Below, piece after piece: positions 15,399 to 16,464 of a DNA stretch of 16,464 nt; position 1 is the stretch's first letter; the number at the start of each line of letters is the position of its first letter. A program made the translations under genes and the position numbers. The notes under the pieces are model-generated. The model worked only from the letters and a program-made list of their open reading frames with translations. It was not told the DNA's origin and did not search any database. Source of the DNA: an uncultured Bacilli bacterium. GTDB taxonomy: Bacteria > Bacillota_I > Bacilli_A > RF39 > UBA660. Where the stretch lies: the NCBI GenBank assembly GCA_947625395.1, contig CANQOD010000009.1:1-16464 (forward strand), in the 5' to 3' direction.

Positions 15399-15834
15399 AT
15401 AATTCTTTTTTGAGTGCTGCAATGTTTTCTTGTTGGAATTTCAAGAAGTCTTTTGCTAATTTATGATAGGATTTGTCAAGGTGTTCTTCGCATTGATGTA
15501 GTTTTTGTTCCATTTCTAAACTTCCCATGGAGATTCCTTGAATGAGCATTTCAGCAATGGCGGAATCACTATTGTCTGCTTTGACTTCTTTTTTGATTCC
15601 CATTTTGGAAGCCATTTTGGCCATTTTTCCTTCTGTTTCAGGAGTGATATCTAATTCTTCAAGCGCTTTTAAGGCTTCCTCTTGATATCGTTCGTAACCC
15701 TCTAAGATATGTGTTACAGTTTCTTTTATTTTATTGTTTTTGTCTTTTAAATCGTCTAATAAGTTTTTGGTAGAGTAGACTGCCATTTCACTATCTTTGT
15801 AAATGGCTAAAACAATTTCTTCATTTTCTTTCAT
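15397..15834 (-). CDS. Hypothetical small all-helical protein
   Basis: 145 residues, no signal peptide or membrane segment, Lys/Glu-rich with long amphipathic stretches at roughly 1-28, 30-60, 85-110 and 112-145, as in a four-helix bundle. The second half carries SMGSLEMEQKLHQCEEHLDKSYHKLAKDFLKFQQENIAALKKEL-type spacing of acidic and His residues (for example E106, E108, H112, E115, E116, H117, H123 approximately), loosely reminiscent of ferritin-like or DUF2383-type bundles. I cannot show a metal site and do not assign a family. The start is supported by AAAGGAG 5 nt upstream on the minus strand (complement of 15840-15846). I see no confident promoter. Being convergent with corA it is probably a single-gene unit. 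Expression of a real protein is likely from the clean RBS and terminator; its function is unknown. Confidence 0.8.
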   Translation of the reverse strand: MKENEEIVLAIYKDSEMAVYSTKNLLDDLKDKNNKIKETVTHILEGYERYQEEALKALEELDITPETEGKMAKMASKMGIKKEVKADNSDSAIAEMLIQGISMGSLEMEQKLHQCEEHLDKSYHKLAKDFLKFQQENIAALKKEL

Positions 15835-15898
15835 AAAGGCTCCTTTCTAAAAATAGTATTTCCCTCAAGAAGCAGAATATACATGGACATTCAAAAAA

Positions 15899-15908
15899 TT
15901 CTCGAGAA
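15899..15908. promoter_or_regulatory. Perfect palindrome TTCTCGAGAA in a divergent promoter region
   Basis: A 10-bp perfect palindrome about 65 bp upstream of the minus-strand gene's start and about 107 bp upstream of the rightward gene. A possible operator; no regulator is identified. Confidence 0.25.
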
Positions 15909-15962
15909 AACGATTACTGGATACAAATTTTGCAAGTTCACTATGCTGAAATAGAATAAATC

Positions 15963-15971
15963 GGGGGGGGG
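15963..15971. repeat. Homopolymeric G tract of nine
   Basis: Nine consecutive G in a strongly AT-rich leader, by far the longest G run in the window. It ends 13 bp before a TATAAT, occupying the place where a -35 hexamer should be. Such tracts slip in replication and can switch or tune promoters, but an assembly error in tract length is also possible. Confidence 0.85.
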
Positions 15972-15984
15972 TAGTTTTAGAAGA

Positions 15985-15990
15985 TATAAT
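15985..15990 (+). promoter_or_regulatory. -10 element before the right-end membrane protein gene
   Basis: A perfect TATAAT. At 17-bp spacing the -35 position falls on CGGGGG, with no TTGACA-like hexamer within 15-19 bp. An alternative promoter further left, TTGCAA (15930-15935), 16 bp, TAGAAT (15952-15957), would place the G tract in the transcribed leader instead. Confidence 0.55.
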
Positions 15991-16014
15991 GACATCAGAA
16001 TGAGGGTGTCATGA

Positions 16015-16464
16015 ATGAGAGAATGGATAAAAGAGCATAAGAAAGTACTAGGAATCCTAGTTCTTTTTGTTGTCTTATTTATAGGAATCAGTTATGCATG
16101 GTTAAGATTAACTGTAATAGGAAAGAAAGAAGTGAGTATTGAGGGAAATAACTTAGATATTATCTTGGTAGAAACCAATGGAGATTTAACGATAGAAAAT
16201 GCAATTCCAATCGTCGATGGTACAGGAAAAATGGGAAGCGCTTTCCAATTTTATATCCAAAATAATAGTTTAGTGGATGTGGATTATGATTTACTGTTGA
16301 TTGATAATAAAGAAAAGCAAGCAGAATGCAAGGAATGTGAATACATCCCATCTAATGATATTCGCTATGAATTAAAAAGAATTAATCTAGATAAGACAGA
16401 TAGTTTAACTGAAAATAGAGTCATCGATAGTGGCAACTTAAAAAGAGGAGAAAAGAATCGAATC
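16015..16464 (+). CDS. Membrane-anchored or secreted surface-type protein, 3'-truncated by the window edge
   Basis: 150 codons are open to the last base, so the gene continues beyond the window. Residues 1-12 are basic (MREWIKEHKKVL), 13-29 form one hydrophobic segment, and the segment ends in GISYAWLRLTV. This closely resembles the N-terminal signal of SipW-dependent (TasA/CalY-type) exported proteins of Bacillota, in which a YAW/YAY-like motif sits at the membrane exit. The remainder is a hydrophilic, Asn/Asp-rich beta-type region (for example FQFYIQNNSLVDVDYDLLLID) with two Cys (AECKECEY, about residues 106-109), consistent with an extracellular domain. Start: GAGGGTG (16003-16009) lies 5 nt before ATG 16015; ATG 16011 in another frame gives only 9 codons. 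The gene sits behind a TATAAT with a G9 tract upstream. Likely the first gene of a surface or fibre cluster, but that cannot be confirmed here. Confidence 0.8.
   Translation, partial: MREWIKEHKKVLGILVLFVVLFIGISYAWLRLTVIGKKEVSIEGNNLDIILVETNGDLTIENAIPIVDGTGKMGSAFQFYIQNNSLVDVDYDLLLIDNKEKQAECKECEYIPSNDIRYELKRINLDKTDSLTENRVIDSGNLKRGEKNRI

Noticed and set aside
15991..16010. GACATC/GGTGTC hairpin overlapping the SD of the right-end gene, as an RNA switch
   Set aside because: With the TATAAT at 15985-15990 transcription would start near 15997, so the left arm would not be in the RNA; at best it is a DNA operator or part of a longer transcript from an upstream promoter.
16011..16040. Nine-codon ORF from ATG 16011 overlapping the membrane protein start
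   Set aside because: SD is too close to this ATG and ideally spaced for ATG 16015; the product is too short to support.

Overview
The window is AT-rich DNA from a low-GC Gram-positive bacterium (Bacillota). I base this on strong Shine-Dalgarno sites (AGGAGG and AGGTGAT types), sigma-A promoters of the TTGACA/TATAAT kind, the Bacillota gene set uvrB, uvrA, yvlD, lgt, yvcK, whiA and fhs, and T-tracted intrinsic terminators. TGA is used as a stop (yvcK), so the code is standard and this is not a Mycoplasma. A gut-type member of Bacilli or Erysipelotrichia is my guess; the sequence does not settle it. No rRNA, tRNA, insertion sequence or CRISPR array was seen.

Layout. (1) 1-3101: the 3' nine-tenths of uvrB, followed by two paralogous genes of unknown function, each 222 codons and each overlapping the gene before it by exactly 11 nt. 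(2) 3102-4714: a purine/pyrimidine-skewed spacer with hairpins, a short-chain dehydrogenase, then a spacer holding three ~39-bp tandem repeats, a hairpin and a good sigma-A promoter with a LexA-box-like sequence in its spacer. (3) 4715-10702: a tight co-directional run uvrA, yvlD, lgt, yvcK, whiA. It resembles the Bacillus subtilis uvrBA-yvl-hprK-lgt and rapZ-yvcK-whiA regions fused together, but without hprK and rapZ. (4) 10799-12394: fhs with its own short-leader promoter. (5) 12395-12901: 507 nt without a normal gene, containing a complete miniature transcription unit (promoter, RBS, 20-codon hydrophobic ORF, intrinsic terminator) or the debris of a small membrane-protein gene. (6) 12902-14374: a short RelA/SpoT homologue with an intact-looking hydrolase domain and an eroded synthetase domain. 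(7) 14443-15834: a CorA-type transporter and a convergent small helical protein, sharing a bidirectional terminator that overlaps both stop codons. (8) 15835-16464: a leader with a run of nine G just upstream of a perfect TATAAT, then the start of a membrane-anchored, surface-type protein that runs off the end.

How the parts fit. UvrB and UvrA act together in nucleotide excision repair, but here they are about 2.9 kb apart and uvrA has its own, possibly SOS-controlled, promoter that would also drive the envelope and cell-cycle genes lgt, yvcK and whiA. Fhs feeds one-carbon metabolism, and the RelA/SpoT protein would mainly remove (p)ppGpp if its active sites are as they look. The least ordinary items are the tandem orphan pair behind uvrB, the G-tract promoter at the right end, the mini-transcript before the RelA/SpoT gene, and the degenerate synthetase.
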